Source: Mycobacterium sp. M26
GTDB lineage: Bacteria > Actinomycetota > Actinomycetes > Mycobacteriales > Mycobacteriaceae
DNA: 64,000 bases
Direction: 5' to 3'
Assembly (NCBI RefSeq): GCF_001494595.1
Contig: NZ_LN929908.1
Location: forward strand, 2,517,716 to 2,581,715
The notes beneath the pieces were generated by a model. That model was not told the DNA's origin, ran no database searches, and worked only from the letters and a program-made list of their open reading frames with translations. Shown one piece after another: positions 10,401 through 20,304 of the stretch. Both the position numbers and the translations under genes were made by a program. Positions within the stretch are counted from its first letter, which is position 1. Each line of letters opens with the position of its first letter.

Positions 10401-10699
10401 AGCAGCATGCGGTGCTGCGGGTCCATCGCGGTGGCCTCGCGCTCGTTGATGCCGAAGAAGTCCGGATCGAAGCCCGTCACGTCGTCGACGAACGCGCCCC
10501 AGCGCGACACCGAGCGGCCGGGCACGCCCGGCTCCGGGTCGAAGTACTCGTCGGCATCCCACCGGTCGGCGGGAATCTCGGTGACGAGGTCGGCGCCCTC
10601 CAGTAACGCCTCCCACAGCTTGTGAGGCGAGTCGATCCCTCCGGGCAGCCGGCAGGCCATACCAACGACTGCAACCGGGGTGACAGATGTCTCACGCAC
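4409..10699 (-). CDS. Mas/Pks5-like iterative type I polyketide synthase (methyl-branched fatty acid synthase)
   Basis: A 2096-residue single-module, fully reducing PKS. Domains in order: ketosynthase about 5-430 (Cys178 in DTACSSS, His313, His349), acyltransferase about 535-830 (GHSLGE, Ser623; VASHSP), dehydratase about 895-1170 (HPWLVDH, His929), enoyl reductase about 1420-1740 (NADPH site SATGGVGQ), ketoreductase about 1755-1990 (GGLGGLGL) and ACP about 2010-2090 (LDSLG, Ser2049). Length and domain order match mycocerosic-acid-synthase-type enzymes, which extend acyl chains with methylmalonyl-CoA. There is no C-terminal thioesterase, consistent with chain release by the PapA protein downstream. 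The start is GTG 10699. The product is probably the acyl chain of a trehalose/LOS-type glycolipid; chain length and substrate are inferred, not seen. Confidence 0.92.
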   Translation of the reverse strand: MRETSVTPVAVVGMACRLPGGIDSPHKLWEALLEGADLVTEIPADRWDADEYFDPEPGVPGRSVSRWGAFVDDVTGFDPDFFGINEREATAMDPQHRMLLETAWEAVEHSGHTPAQMSGTSTGVFIGMSHDDYAMVTSAAGSFDQAYAFTGTPFSMASGRISHALGLQGPALTMDTACSSSLVAVHAACRSLHEGESDMALAGGVMLMLDQRLYASASGQGMLSPTGRCHAFDVAADGFVRSEGCGIVLLKRLDDAERDGDRILAVIKGTASNQDGRTENILTPSSEAQVSVFQAALAAAGVDPATVGMVEGHGTGTPVGDTKEFTSISTVYGHAGPTALTSVKSNFGHAESAAGVLGLMKTVLSVHHGVVPQNLHFNRLPEHLAKVETGLFVPEETTDWPTRDEAGPRRAAVSSYGMSGTNVHAVLEQAPETASSSTGASTDADAGLLVFPVCSTSAEELRRTAERLADWVENSAADLSLRDLAYTLARRRGHRPVRTAVIAHDRAELVERLREVAKGDDPYQAAVGHDDRGPVWIFSGQGSQWASMGVGLLATEPVFAAKIAEIEPLIAAESGFSVTEAITAPETVEGIHKVQPAIFAMQVAMAATMKAYGVQPGAVIGHSLGEVAAAVVSGALSLEDGVKVICRRSLLCLRLAGGGAMASVEMPAQQVREELEKQGIEDVVVAVVASPNSTVIGGATQTVRDIVAAWEAREIMAREVNVDVASHSPQVEPILDELSEMLADITPMAPEIPYYSATSFDPREQPYCDADYWVDNLRHTVRFSAAVQTALEDGFRVFGELAPHPLLTRPIDQTAATLDISVAAVAGMRRGQEVPHGLGEFLGNLYAAGAQVDFSVLYPAGDLVDAPLPTWTHRNLVLVSDGADQQARGAHLVAAHPLLGSHVRLLEEPERHAWAAEVGTGAHPWLVDHQVNNVPALPGAAYCEMALAAARTALGEASEVRDVTFDAMLLLNEETPVSAVASMQTPGALEFLVETDHDGERELRASAVLHVADADEQPAAHDMDALLAGHDNRADGNEVRTWFDGRGVQFGPAFSGLVAVNSGDESADTVLAEIGLPSSIRNQQTAYGVHPALLDACFQSVAAHPGVQSSGTGGLLLPLGVRRLRVFGPTRNARYCLTRLTSLDGSTVEADIELLDDYGTVLFGVQGLRMGSGMSEAHEGDRVLNERLLAIEWRQQQLAEVTHANSATWLVVSTSDAADLLASALTDALKLNDADVTTMSWPQHADHAYNAEMLGSYFSEGGFDNVVVVTPSRNGCPEEQLPHRGGEQVRHLVRIARELAETAGEAPRLYVVTRNAQTVLADERPNLEQAGLRGLLRVIGAEHPQLRPSQIDVDDASDAKLIACQLLTGSEEDETAFRKGQWYTAHLYPSPLRPDERYTTVVDHARDGMRLQIRTPGDIETLELAAFDRIPPGPGQIEVAVTASSLNFADVLLAFGRYPSFEGLAPQLGLDFAGVVTAVGPQVTTHRVGDHVGGMSTNGCWGSFVTCDADVAVTLPAGLRDDQAAAVTTASATAWYGLHDLAHIKAGDKVLIHSATGGVGQAAIAIARAAGAEIYATAGTEERRDILRAMGITHVYDSRTPAFGEQIRKDTDGYGVDIVLNSLTGASQRAGVELLAFGGRFVEIGKKDIYGDTRMGLFPFRRNLSFYGVDLALMASTHPEQIRDLLDTVYRLTAEGVLPQPETTHYPLADAATAIRVMGAAEHTGKLLLSVPKVGHSSVVVPPEQARVFRRDGSYIITGGLGGLGLFLGAKMAAAGCGRIVLNSRSQPKPEALEEIARMRAAGAQVEVVTGDIAQSETVDRLVAAATATGLPVRGVLHAAAVVEDAILTNITDELVDRDWAPKVYGAWHLHRATTAQPLDWFCSFSSAAALMGSPGQGAYAAANSWLDGFTQWRRSQGLPATAIAWAAWDEIGAGKHLAAGGETAMISPEEGAHAFEALLRHDRAYSGYAPLIGTPWLTDLAARSPFAEAFQSSSDRPADTSTFRAELHTLPRDEWPTRVRRLVSEQLSLILRRSIDPDRPISEYGLDSLGNLELRTRIETETGIRVRSMDITTVRALAEGLCETLAGVISSAPSR

Positions 10700-10793
10700 G
10701 TCCGCTCACACCTCACTCTTCGTCAACTCAGGGCACGGCAGCTTGCCTGATTCTGGTTCGGAACCCTCAAGCGAAGTTGCCAACGTGCTCGGT

Positions 10794-10799
10794 AGCTTA
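10794..10799 (-). promoter_or_regulatory. Candidate -10 hexamer for the pks operon
   Basis: TAAGCT on the minus strand fits the mycobacterial TANNNT -10 pattern and lies about 95 nt upstream of the PKS GTG, at the edge of the AT-rich spacer. No clear -35 element is visible. Position and pattern only. Confidence 0.3.
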
Positions 10800-11216
10800 G
10801 CGGCTTTTTCTAACGACTGCGACAAATGTTTTGTGATTTTGATTGGAGATTGGGCAATGTTACCGTGCACGACAAGCCCGACCAGCACCGCAGCGGATAT
10901 CCGGTAGCTGGGCTTTCCGCAACTCGTAGCGCAAACACCTTCGAAATGCCCGAGTCGATCGCTCGAAAACCCCTGTAGGACAAGGCTTTTCCTGCGGAAA
11001 CGAGACAGCGGACGGCCTGTGGTCTCACCCGGAGTCGTCCCGAACCGGGCCCTGGACACCGTTGCAGCAGGTTAACTAACGCGATTTGAGCGCTATTCCC
11101 CCAAAATGACGGCATAGCAAATAACCGAATCGCCCCGGTTTCGCGCTTTCCGATATTCCGGCCGGACCGCCGCGACGTGGCCACCGAATAACGAGGTTGC
11201 GGCACGGATGCGGACA

Positions 11217-11238
11217 CCGTGTGAGGCTCGCCACACGG
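11217..11238. repeat. Inverted repeat, 7-bp arms and 8-nt loop
   Basis: CCGTGTG and CACACGG flank an 8-nt loop, a perfect stem in an otherwise gene-free spacer. No T tract follows, so it could be a protein-binding site or a weak transcription barrier between lipL and the pks promoter. Confidence 0.4.
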
Positions 11239-11329
11239 CTATTCCTGAGAGTTTCCGCTACTGCGACTCAGCTTCCTGTAAGCACACGACCTGGCATTTT
11301 GGCTGCAAGCTGTGCAAGATGGCAACTGA

Positions 11330-11351
11330 CCTGAGAGTAGCCTGAGAGTAG
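11330..11351. repeat. Tandem 11-bp direct repeat (CCTGAGAGTAG x2)
   Basis: Two exact adjacent copies, at 11330-11340 and 11341-11351, followed closely by CGTCTCAG, whose TCTCAG is the inverse of the CTGAGA in each repeat. This arrangement of half-sites suggests a regulator-binding region in the spacer upstream of the PKS operon. No protein is known to me to bind it. Confidence 0.5.
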
Positions 11352-11705
11352 CGTCTCAGCAGTTCATTATCGGTGATTCAGGACACATTCAGGAGCATCA
11401 GAACACGGTCGTTATCGGATTATTCTGACATTTTCCCAAGAGTCAGCAAACGCCTTTTGCTAAACGACCGGCTATTCGACACTAATTGGCGTACTTGCCT
11501 CCGAAAATGCACTCAAGGCGTCCGGAAAGAGCCGGAAGGTGACCCCAGTCACTGCTAGTCAGAGGCGGTATGAACGTTGGGTCGAAGTTTGCTGTGAGCC
11601 AGATATGAGGGTGCTTTGCGTCCGTTAGGTCCGGCGAGTCTTGCGCGACACGCCGAGAACGCGACACGACAGAACCCGTGCGGACACGATCAACAGGGCG
11701 TGCAG

Positions 11706-12974
11706 CTAGCCCGCGACGACTCCGGCGGCCTGGGGTGCGAACGTCGCACCGAACTCCTGCACGGGGGCGAAACCGTTCTTACGCGCCGCCGCCGCTCCGT
11801 GCCGAATCAGCGCGGCTGTGGCGACAAAGCCCGCCTGATCGGTGACCACGAACGGCGTCAGCAGCCGGTTGTGGACGAAACCGAAGGACAATCCCTTATC
11901 CGGTATCGCCCAGCCCAGCGAGCCACCGAGACCGACGTGACCGAACCCGGGCAGCACGCCGGGGAACGGCAACGAGTGATAGCCCAGGTGGAACGCCATC
12001 GGCAGGATCAGATTGCGGTCCGGGGCCAGGCTCGGCCGCCCGGTCAGGCCGGCAACCAGCTCCGAGGAGAGGTACCGCTGGCCGTCGATCTCGCCACCAT
12101 TGGCGATAGCGCCGTACATCCGGGCCAGGCTGCGTGCGGTGGCGACACCGTTGGCCGAGGGCAGCTCGCTGTCGAGCAGCGGCATATCGCCCTGCACCAC
12201 GGCCTTCATCCCCGGGAAGTACATGGAGCCGAAGATGGCGGACACCTCGAAGGCAGCCACCCGGGGCGCGATCGCGTTGAACACCGGGTTGGGGATGTTG
12301 AGCTGTGGCCCGACGATGCGGGCGGCCCGGGTCGGGGCACCAACCGGCGGACGGCCCAGATGGATGCCGTCGGTGTTGAGCGGCTCGGCCACCTCGATAC
12401 GGATCAGTTCGCGCATCCCCTTGCCGGTGACCGCGCGGGCCAGGCCGGACAGCAGCCAGCCGTAGGTGATGGCGTGATAGGCCGGCTTGCCGAAGTGCCT
12501 GCCCACGGGTGCCGCGGCGATCCGCTCCTCCATATGGAGGTGGTCGAGCAGCTCGCGCTTGCGGACGCCACGCAGGTGCGCCAGACCGGCCCGGTGGCGC
12601 ATGACGTCGCGCACGGTGATCTCGGCCTTGCCGTTGGCACCGAACTCCGGCCAGTACTCGGCGACCGGTGCGTCGTAGTCGATGAGACCGCGGTCGACGA
12701 GCCGGTGAATCACCGTGGAGGCGACTCCTTTGGTCGCGGAGAACACCATGGCGCCGGTATCGGCCGACCAATGGACTCGTCCGCGCCGGTCCGACCAGCC
12801 GGTCCAGACGTCGACCACCGGCTGACCGTCGAGGTAGACCGCCAGCGCGCCGCCGCCGAACCGCGGGTGCGGGAACAGGTTCGCGAAACTGCGCACGGCG
12901 TACGCAAAGTTCGGGTCTGCCGCGCCCTGTACCCCGCGCGGCAGCACCGAAGGATCACGTGTCACCTGTGCCAC
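11706..12974 (-). CDS. lipL: LipL-like serine esterase / class C beta-lactamase-fold hydrolase
   Basis: A 422-residue protein of the beta-lactamase/DD-peptidase-fold esterase family (EstB/LipL type). The nucleophile motif SxxK is FSATK (Ser79, Lys82); a tyrosine in AITYGW and a glycine-rich GHVGLGGSLGW block near residue 345 fill the other conserved positions. Such enzymes hydrolyse short-to-medium acyl esters. There is no signal peptide. The start is GTG 12974; no Shine-Dalgarno precedes it, but TAAATT sits 6 nt upstream, implying a leaderless mRNA. It lies beside meaB-mutBA as Rv1497 does beside Rv1496-Rv1492 in M. tuberculosis, which is why I use the name lipL. Confidence 0.85.
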   Translation of the reverse strand: MAQVTRDPSVLPRGVQGAADPNFAYAVRSFANLFPHPRFGGGALAVYLDGQPVVDVWTGWSDRRGRVHWSADTGAMVFSATKGVASTVIHRLVDRGLIDYDAPVAEYWPEFGANGKAEITVRDVMRHRAGLAHLRGVRKRELLDHLHMEERIAAAPVGRHFGKPAYHAITYGWLLSGLARAVTGKGMRELIRIEVAEPLNTDGIHLGRPPVGAPTRAARIVGPQLNIPNPVFNAIAPRVAAFEVSAIFGSMYFPGMKAVVQGDMPLLDSELPSANGVATARSLARMYGAIANGGEIDGQRYLSSELVAGLTGRPSLAPDRNLILPMAFHLGYHSLPFPGVLPGFGHVGLGGSLGWAIPDKGLSFGFVHNRLLTPFVVTDQAGFVATAALIRHGAAAARKNGFAPVQEFGATFAPQAAGVVAG

Positions 12975-12980
12975 AGGAGA

Positions 12981-12986
12981 AATTTA
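12981..12986 (-). promoter_or_regulatory. -10 hexamer for a leaderless lipL transcript
   Basis: TAAATT followed by 6 nt and then the GTG start places the predicted +1 on the start codon. The stretch between them (TCTCCT) is the opposite of a ribosome binding site, supporting leaderless initiation. Confidence 0.5.
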
Positions 12987-13045
12987 ACCGGCCTAAGCAC
13001 CAGCGCGAAGAAATGTTGCCAATTCGTTAAGTGCGCACCGGCCGG

Positions 13046-14028
13046 TCAGCTTGACTGCTCGGCGGCGTCCAGGATCTGCTGTGCGGCCAGTGCCGGGGTG
13101 AGCTCACCGTCGCGGACCTGTCGCTCGATCTCGGCGCGACGGGTCTTCACCGCAGGATGCGTGAGTACCCGGTCCAGTACCGCATCGCGCACCATCGACC
13201 AGGTCCAGTCCACCTGCTGGGCGCGCCGGCGGGCGTCGAACTCGCCGGCCTTGGTCAACACGTCGCGATGCGCCAGCACGGTGTCCCACAGTTCGGCCAG
13301 TCCGGTCCCCTCCACCGCGCTCATCGTCAAAACAGGTGGACGCCAGAGGGTTTCGCGAGGATAGATCAGTCGTAGCGCGGCGGACAGTTCACGTGCGGCG
13401 GCCTTGGCCTCGGTGGCGTGCGCACCGTCGGCCTTGTTCACCACGACGATGTCGGCCAGTTCCAGCACACCCTTCTTGATGCCCTGCAACTGGTCACCGG
13501 TGCGGGCGAGGGTGAGGAAGACAAAGGTGTCCACCATGTTGGCGACGGCCACCTCGGACTGTCCCACCCCCACGGTCTCCACCAGGATCACGTTGAACCC
13601 GGCGGCCTCGAGCAACACGATCGTCTCGCGGGTGGCCCTGGCCACCCCGCCGAGAGTGCCCGATGTCGGCGACGGGCGGATGTAGGCCTCCGGTTGTACC
13701 GCCAGCTGCGCCATCCGGGTCTTGTCGCCCAGGATGGAGCCGCCGGTACGGGTCGAGGACGGGTCCACCGCCAATACCGCCACCCGGTGACCCTGCCCGA
13801 TCAGGTACATCCCCAGCGCCTCGATGGTGGTCGACTTCCCCACCCCGGGCACGCCGGTGATACCGACGTGCAGCGCCTTACCGGCATCCGGCATCAGTTC
13901 CAGCAGTAGGCGCTGGGCCTGCTCGCGGTGGTCGGCCCGGGTCGACTCCACCAGCGTGATGGCCCGCGGCAGCGCCGCCCGGTCACCGCTGCGGATCGCC
14001 CCGGCCAGGGCAGCGACGTCGAAGGACA

Positions 14029-14029
<1 letters not shown>
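13046..14029 (-). CDS. meaB: MeaB/ArgK-family GTPase, methylmalonyl-CoA mutase chaperone
   Basis: A 327-residue G3E-type GTPase with Walker A GVPGVGKST (Gly59-Thr67) and the nucleotide-specificity motif NKAD. MeaB proteins bind methylmalonyl-CoA mutase, gate loading of adenosylcobalamin and protect the radical enzyme from inactivation. The gene starts inside the mutB stop codon (TGATG, sharing one base), so the two are translationally coupled. It is the last gene of mutA-mutB-meaB and lies 71 bp upstream of lipL. Its length is typical of the family and all GTPase motifs are present. Confidence 0.95.
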
Positions 14030-16296
<2,267 letters not shown>

Positions 16297-16301
16297 GGCG
16301 G

Positions 16302-18137
16302 TCAGGCCCCCAATCGGGTGAGCAGGGACGAAAGCGCTTCGACCGCATCGATCTTCGCGGTCAGATACCCATCCGGTTTGGCGTCGGCCGAATTGTCGGC
16401 GACGGCCTTCTCCGGACCGGCAAGGAAAATCTGGTCGACACCGGCCGAACGGGCCGCCTGCACCACCGCGGCACTGTCGGTGCCGTAGCGGACGTCGGTG
16501 CCGCAGAGCACCGCGACGGAGGCTCCGGAGTCGGCGACCGCGGCCGCCACTCCCGCGGCGTCGACGGTTCCCGGGTTCACCGCTTCGATGCCGCCGGATG
16601 CCAGCAGGTTGGCGGCGAAGGTGGTCCGGATGTTGTGTTCGGCGAGCGGGCCCAGCGGCAGCAGCAGCACCGACGGGCGGGCACCGGTGCGCTCCAGGTA
16701 GGCATCGGAGCGGTCACGCAGCGCCTCGAAACCGGCTGCGTAGCGCTGCACGGTCACCGCCGAGTCGCTTTGCGGGAGAGCCGCTTCGGCCAGGTTCGGG
16801 AACTCGTTGACACCGGTGATCGCCGTGCGGCGGTGGGCGATGTCGTCAGCCCGCTGGGCCCGCACCTGCTCCACCTGCTCGGCGACATGGTCGCGCGCGG
16901 CGATGAACCCGCCGCGGGCTTCGATGTCCTGGAAATGCGACCATGCCTGGGCCGCAAGGCTTTCGGTGAGATCCTCGACGTACCAGGATCCGCCCGCCGG
17001 GTCCAGCACCCGGCCGATGTGGGATTCCTCGAGCAGCAGCAACTGGGTGTTGCGTGCGATCCGCCGCGAGAAGCCCTGCCCGACACCGGGGAATCCGCCG
17101 GGGATCGCCACGTCGAAGGTCAGCACCTGCACGGTGTCAGCTCCCCCGACACCCGCGCCGAAGGCAGCCAGCGTGGCCCGCAGCATGTTCACCCACGGGT
17201 CGCGCTGAGTCATCATCGGCAGCGAGGTGACGGCATGCAGCACCGCCGCACCGCTGTCCGGCTGACCGAGCACCTCGGCGACCCGGGCCCACAGCAGACG
17301 CGCGGCACGGAACTTCGCGATCGTCATGAACTGGTCGTCGTCGGCCACCAGCCGGAAGCTGATCTGCCGCAACGCCTCGGCGACGCCGATGCCGGCCTCG
17401 GTGAGCACCCGCACGTAGCTCACCGCAGCGCCCAGGGCGCCGGCGAGTTCCCACGCGGCGTTCGCACCGCGGTTGTGCAGTGCGGTGCCGTCGACGGTAA
17501 TCGCCCGCACGCCCGGCTTGCCGGCCAGGCCTGTCGCGACAGCCACCACATCCTGAACCGACGCCGTCTCGCGGCCGCTGAGCGGCGCGGTCAGCGGATC
17601 GGCGCCGAGGTCGATCGACATCGACGCCCGCTTGGCGTCGTCGGCGCCGGCCACCAGCGCCAGCACCGCGTCGGCCGCCGCCGTGAAGTCACTGCCCGCG
17701 TCCAGGATCACCGGCGCCAGGTCCAGATAGACACCTTCGAGCAGGCGATCCACATCGGCGGGGGCCACCCCGGACGAACCGACGCGCAGCACCAGCGCAC
17801 TGACACCGTCGGCGAGCGCATCGAGCACGGCGGCGTTGCCGTCGGTCACCGCCACGGTGGCGGCCGGAAAGGCTTCGGCCACTTTCCATCCCGCGATCAC
17901 ATCCCGGCGAGCATCACCGCCGCGCAGGAACGGCCAGGCACCCGGCAGCGGCGCCTCAGGCAGCTCGTCGAGCGAGGTGTACAGGGGGCGGATCGAAAAG
18001 CCCTCGTAGGTGGCCGAGTCCAGCAGGCGCTCGGGTTCGGGCGGCAGGTCGGCCGGATCACGACGGGTGCTCTTGGCGAGCACACCGGCCACCGCAGTGC
18101 GCCAGCGGGCGCGCTCCTCGTCCACCTTCACCGACAC
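16302..18137 (-). CDS. mutA: Methylmalonyl-CoA mutase, small subunit
   Basis: About 611 residues from GTG 18137, which has AGGAG about 7 nt upstream; an in-frame ATG at 18161 would add 8 residues but has no better support. The family length is about 615. It resembles the large subunit (barrel plus Rossmann fold) but lacks DxHxxG in the C-terminal domain, as expected for the non-catalytic subunit. It is first in mutA-mutB-meaB, with 5 bp to mutB. The upstream region shared with the divergent TVP38-like gene contains a perfect 12-bp palindrome, a possible operator. Confidence 0.95.
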   Translation of the reverse strand: MSVKVDEERARWRTAVAGVLAKSTRRDPADLPPEPERLLDSATYEGFSIRPLYTSLDELPEAPLPGAWPFLRGGDARRDVIAGWKVAEAFPAATVAVTDGNAAVLDALADGVSALVLRVGSSGVAPADVDRLLEGVYLDLAPVILDAGSDFTAAADAVLALVAGADDAKRASMSIDLGADPLTAPLSGRETASVQDVVAVATGLAGKPGVRAITVDGTALHNRGANAAWELAGALGAAVSYVRVLTEAGIGVAEALRQISFRLVADDDQFMTIAKFRAARLLWARVAEVLGQPDSGAAVLHAVTSLPMMTQRDPWVNMLRATLAAFGAGVGGADTVQVLTFDVAIPGGFPGVGQGFSRRIARNTQLLLLEESHIGRVLDPAGGSWYVEDLTESLAAQAWSHFQDIEARGGFIAARDHVAEQVEQVRAQRADDIAHRRTAITGVNEFPNLAEAALPQSDSAVTVQRYAAGFEALRDRSDAYLERTGARPSVLLLPLGPLAEHNIRTTFAANLLASGGIEAVNPGTVDAAGVAAAVADSGASVAVLCGTDVRYGTDSAAVVQAARSAGVDQIFLAGPEKAVADNSADAKPDGYLTAKIDAVEALSSLLTRLGA

Positions 18138-18198
18138 CGGCAACTCCTGTTGTCGCAGCATGTGGCGGCCCCGGGACCAGCCATCTGACCATCAGGCT

Positions 18199-18210
18199 AA
18201 ATGATCATTT
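18199..18210. promoter_or_regulatory. Perfect 12-bp palindrome upstream of mutA
   Basis: AAATGATCATTT lies 62 bp upstream of the mutA GTG and 90 bp from the divergent TVP38-like start. It is fully self-complementary and AT-rich in a GC-rich background, as expected of a repressor or activator operator. It differs from the TTTGCAAA site I recall for the propionate regulator PrpR. Confidence 0.45.
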
Positions 18211-18299
18211 TTTCCGTGACGCGGCCGACTACGCGTACCCGTCGGTAACCCGCGCCGCACCCGGCAAGTCGGCGCCCGGGGGCCGTAACCTTGGTGAAC

Positions 18300-19055
18300 G
18301 TGACATCGAAGACTCGCAGCATGTGGCGCAGTGCGTGGTCAGCGCTGATCGCCACCGCGCGTCAGGTGTCCCGAACCCGGCTCGTCCTGACCCTGCTGGC
18401 CACTGTGATCCTCGTCGCAATCGCACTTCTGGTGCCGCTGCCGACCGCCGTTCAGCTCCGAGACTGGGCCACGTCCGTCGGCCCGTGGTTCCCGTTGGCA
18501 TTCCTGGGCGCCCACATCGTGGTCACCGTGTTCCCGTTCCCCAGGACCGCCTTCACCCTGGCTGCCGGCCTACTCTTCGGCCCCGCCCTCGGAGTCGGCA
18601 TCGCGGTGGTCGCCAGCACGCTCAGCGCGGTGATTGCCCTGATCCTGGTGCGGGCACTGGGCTGGCAGCTCAGCACTCTGGTTAGCCACCCGGCGATCGA
18701 ATCGGTCGACGCCCGGCTGCGCGCCCGGGGCTGGCCGGCGATCCTGTCCCTGCGGATGATCCCGGCCGTGCCGTTCTCTGTGCTCAACTACGCGGCCGGG
18801 GCCTCGGCCGTGCGCCTGACGCCCTACCTGCTGGCCACCGTCATCGGGCTGCTGCCGGGCACCGCGGCGGTCGTGATCCTCGGTGACGCGCTGACCGGCA
18901 ACGTCAGCCCGCTGCTGGTGCTGGTCTCCCTGTGCACCGCCTGCCTCGGGCTCACCGGGCTGGCCTACGAGACCCGGCAGTACCGGCGCCACCATCGGCT
19001 GGCGCAGCCAACACCGGCCGACGAATCCGACACCGAACCGGCGTCGACCAGCTAG
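18300..19055 (+). CDS. TVP38/TMEM64 (DedA/VTT-domain) family membrane protein
   Basis: A polytopic protein of about 251 residues with five to six hydrophobic segments. A VTT/SNARE-associated-type core (FPFPRTAFTLAAGLLFGP, then a conserved RxxPAVPFSVLNYAAG stretch) identifies the TVP38/TMEM64 family, thought to be lipid scramblase- or transporter-like. TTG 18291 and GTG 18294 are alternative in-frame starts; GTG 18300 is chosen because TAACCT ends 8 nt before it, suggesting a (near-)leaderless mRNA. The gene is divergent from mutA, and its stop overlaps that of the SPFH gene through a shared CTAG. It corresponds by position to Rv1491c. Confidence 0.8.
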   Translation: MTSKTRSMWRSAWSALIATARQVSRTRLVLTLLATVILVAIALLVPLPTAVQLRDWATSVGPWFPLAFLGAHIVVTVFPFPRTAFTLAAGLLFGPALGVGIAVVASTLSAVIALILVRALGWQLSTLVSHPAIESVDARLRARGWPAILSLRMIPAVPFSVLNYAAGASAVRLTPYLLATVIGLLPGTAAVVILGDALTGNVSPLLVLVSLCTACLGLTGLAYETRQYRRHHRLAQPTPADESDTEPASTS

Positions 19056-20269
19056 GCCTCTGTGGATCCGTGCCGCGGGCCCGACGAATCGGCCTGCTGC
19101 TGGGACAGCGGCGGGTACTGCATCGGGGGCAGCGGGTCGACCGGAGCCGCGGTGAGGGCACCGAGGTCGGTCGACCGGGCGTCGGCGACGGCGGCTGCCA
19201 CGGCCTGGGCGATCTCAGGGTCGGTCTGGGTGTTGAACCAGTCCTTGACTTCGTCGCTGTCGTCCTCGGGCTTGGGCAGGTTGTCATCGACCGGCGAGGG
19301 CGTGTAGCGGAACACACCGTCGTCGCCGGGCGCGCCGAGCAGCTTGGTGAAGCCCTGCAACGCCGAGCCGAAGTCGCTGGGCACCACCCACACCTTGTTC
19401 GCCTCACCCTTGGCCATCAGCGGCAGGGTCTGCAGGTACTGGTAGGCCAGCAACTCCGGGGTGGGCCGCCCAGCCTTGATCGCCGCGAACGTCTTCTCGA
19501 TCGCCTTGGCCTGGCCCTGCGCCTGCAGGTACTGGGCGGCCCGTTCACCCTGGGCGCGCAGCATCCGGGACTGGCGGTCGGCCTCGGCGGCCAGGATGGC
19601 GGCCTGCTTGGCGCCCTCGGCAGCCAGGATCTGGGCCTGCTTGGCGCCCTCGGCCTGCTTGATCGATGCCTCCCGGGTGCCCTCGGCGGTGAGGATCATG
19701 GCGCGCTTCTCGCGGTCGGCACGCATCTGCTTTTCCATCGAGTCCTGGATCGACGGCGGCGGGTCGATGCTGCGCAGTTCCACCCGGGCCACCCGCAGTC
19801 CCCAGCGGCCGGTGGCCTCGTCGAGCACGCCGCGCAGCTGTCCGTTGATCTGGTCGCGCGAGGTCAGCGTCTGCTCCAGGGTCATGCCGCCGACCACGTT
19901 GCGCAGGGTCGTGGTGGTCAGCTGCTCCACGCCGACGATGTAGTTGCTGATCTGGTAGACCGCGGCCTGCGGGTTGGTCACCTGGAAGTAGACGACGGTG
20001 TCGATGTTGACCGTCAGGTTGTCCTCGGTGATCACCGGCTGCGGCGGGAACGAGACCACCCGCTCACGCAGGTCGACCCGGGCCCGGATCCGGTCGATGA
20101 ACGGCACCAGCAGGGTCAGCTGCCCGGACACCGTCTTGCTGTAGCGGCCCAGCCGTTCGATGACCGCGGCCTCGGCCTGCGGGATCAGGGCGACCGATTT
20201 CGCGACGACGATGACGGCGAAGATCACCAGCACCGCCAGCAGTACGAGGCCGGCTATGGCACCGTCCAT
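19052..20269 (-). CDS. SPFH/stomatin-like (band 7) membrane protein
   Basis: A 405-residue protein with one N-terminal transmembrane helix (about residues 5-25), a band 7/SPFH domain (about 27-190, with NPQAAVYQISNY), then a long alanine/glutamine-rich coiled coil (about 185-280) with quasi-repeats around AEGAKQAxILAAE, and a low-complexity proline-rich tail. Stomatin-like proteins scaffold membrane microdomains and protease complexes. The start is ATG 20269 with AAGGAGA 7 nt upstream. It follows the NfeD-like gene by 35 bp, the classic NfeD-SPFH operon. The tail, rich in DPEIAQAVAAAVADA-like sequence, is typical of the mycobacterial orthologue (Rv1488 by position). Confidence 0.92.
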   Translation of the reverse strand: MDGAIAGLVLLAVLVIFAVIVVAKSVALIPQAEAAVIERLGRYSKTVSGQLTLLVPFIDRIRARVDLRERVVSFPPQPVITEDNLTVNIDTVVYFQVTNPQAAVYQISNYIVGVEQLTTTTLRNVVGGMTLEQTLTSRDQINGQLRGVLDEATGRWGLRVARVELRSIDPPPSIQDSMEKQMRADREKRAMILTAEGTREASIKQAEGAKQAQILAAEGAKQAAILAAEADRQSRMLRAQGERAAQYLQAQGQAKAIEKTFAAIKAGRPTPELLAYQYLQTLPLMAKGEANKVWVVPSDFGSALQGFTKLLGAPGDDGVFRYTPSPVDDNLPKPEDDSDEVKDWFNTQTDPEIAQAVAAAVADARSTDLGALTAAPVDPLPPMQYPPLSQQQADSSGPRHGSTEA

Positions 20270-20304
20270 TGCGGATTCTCCTTAGTGGGATTGAGCCTGA
20301 TTTC

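Larger units (their letters stand above)
10700..11705. other. Gene-free, AT-richer spacer between the PKS locus and lipL
   Basis: About 1 kb without a credible gene. Short open frames exist on both strands but have irregular codon use and no recognisable protein. Base composition is visibly more AT-rich than the flanks, with runs of A and T around 10800-10870 and 11360-11480. It carries the likely PKS promoter, an inverted repeat, an 11-bp tandem repeat and two loosely similar TTATCGG-containing stretches (11368-11379 and 11412-11424). This is where an accessory lipid locus meets the conserved lipL-meaB-mut block, so it may mark an island boundary or be a nucleoid-protein (Lsr2-type) target. 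Both readings are inference. Confidence 0.6.

Noticed and set aside
10706..11059. 117-codon frame in the AT-rich spacer (minus strand)
   Set aside because: No ribosome binding site, no recognised domain, irregular codon use compared with real genes nearby.
19560..19690. Internal DNA repeats in the SPFH gene suggestive of another tandem duplication
   Set aside because: The repeats are imperfect and encode the normal Ala/Glu coiled coil of stomatin-like proteins.
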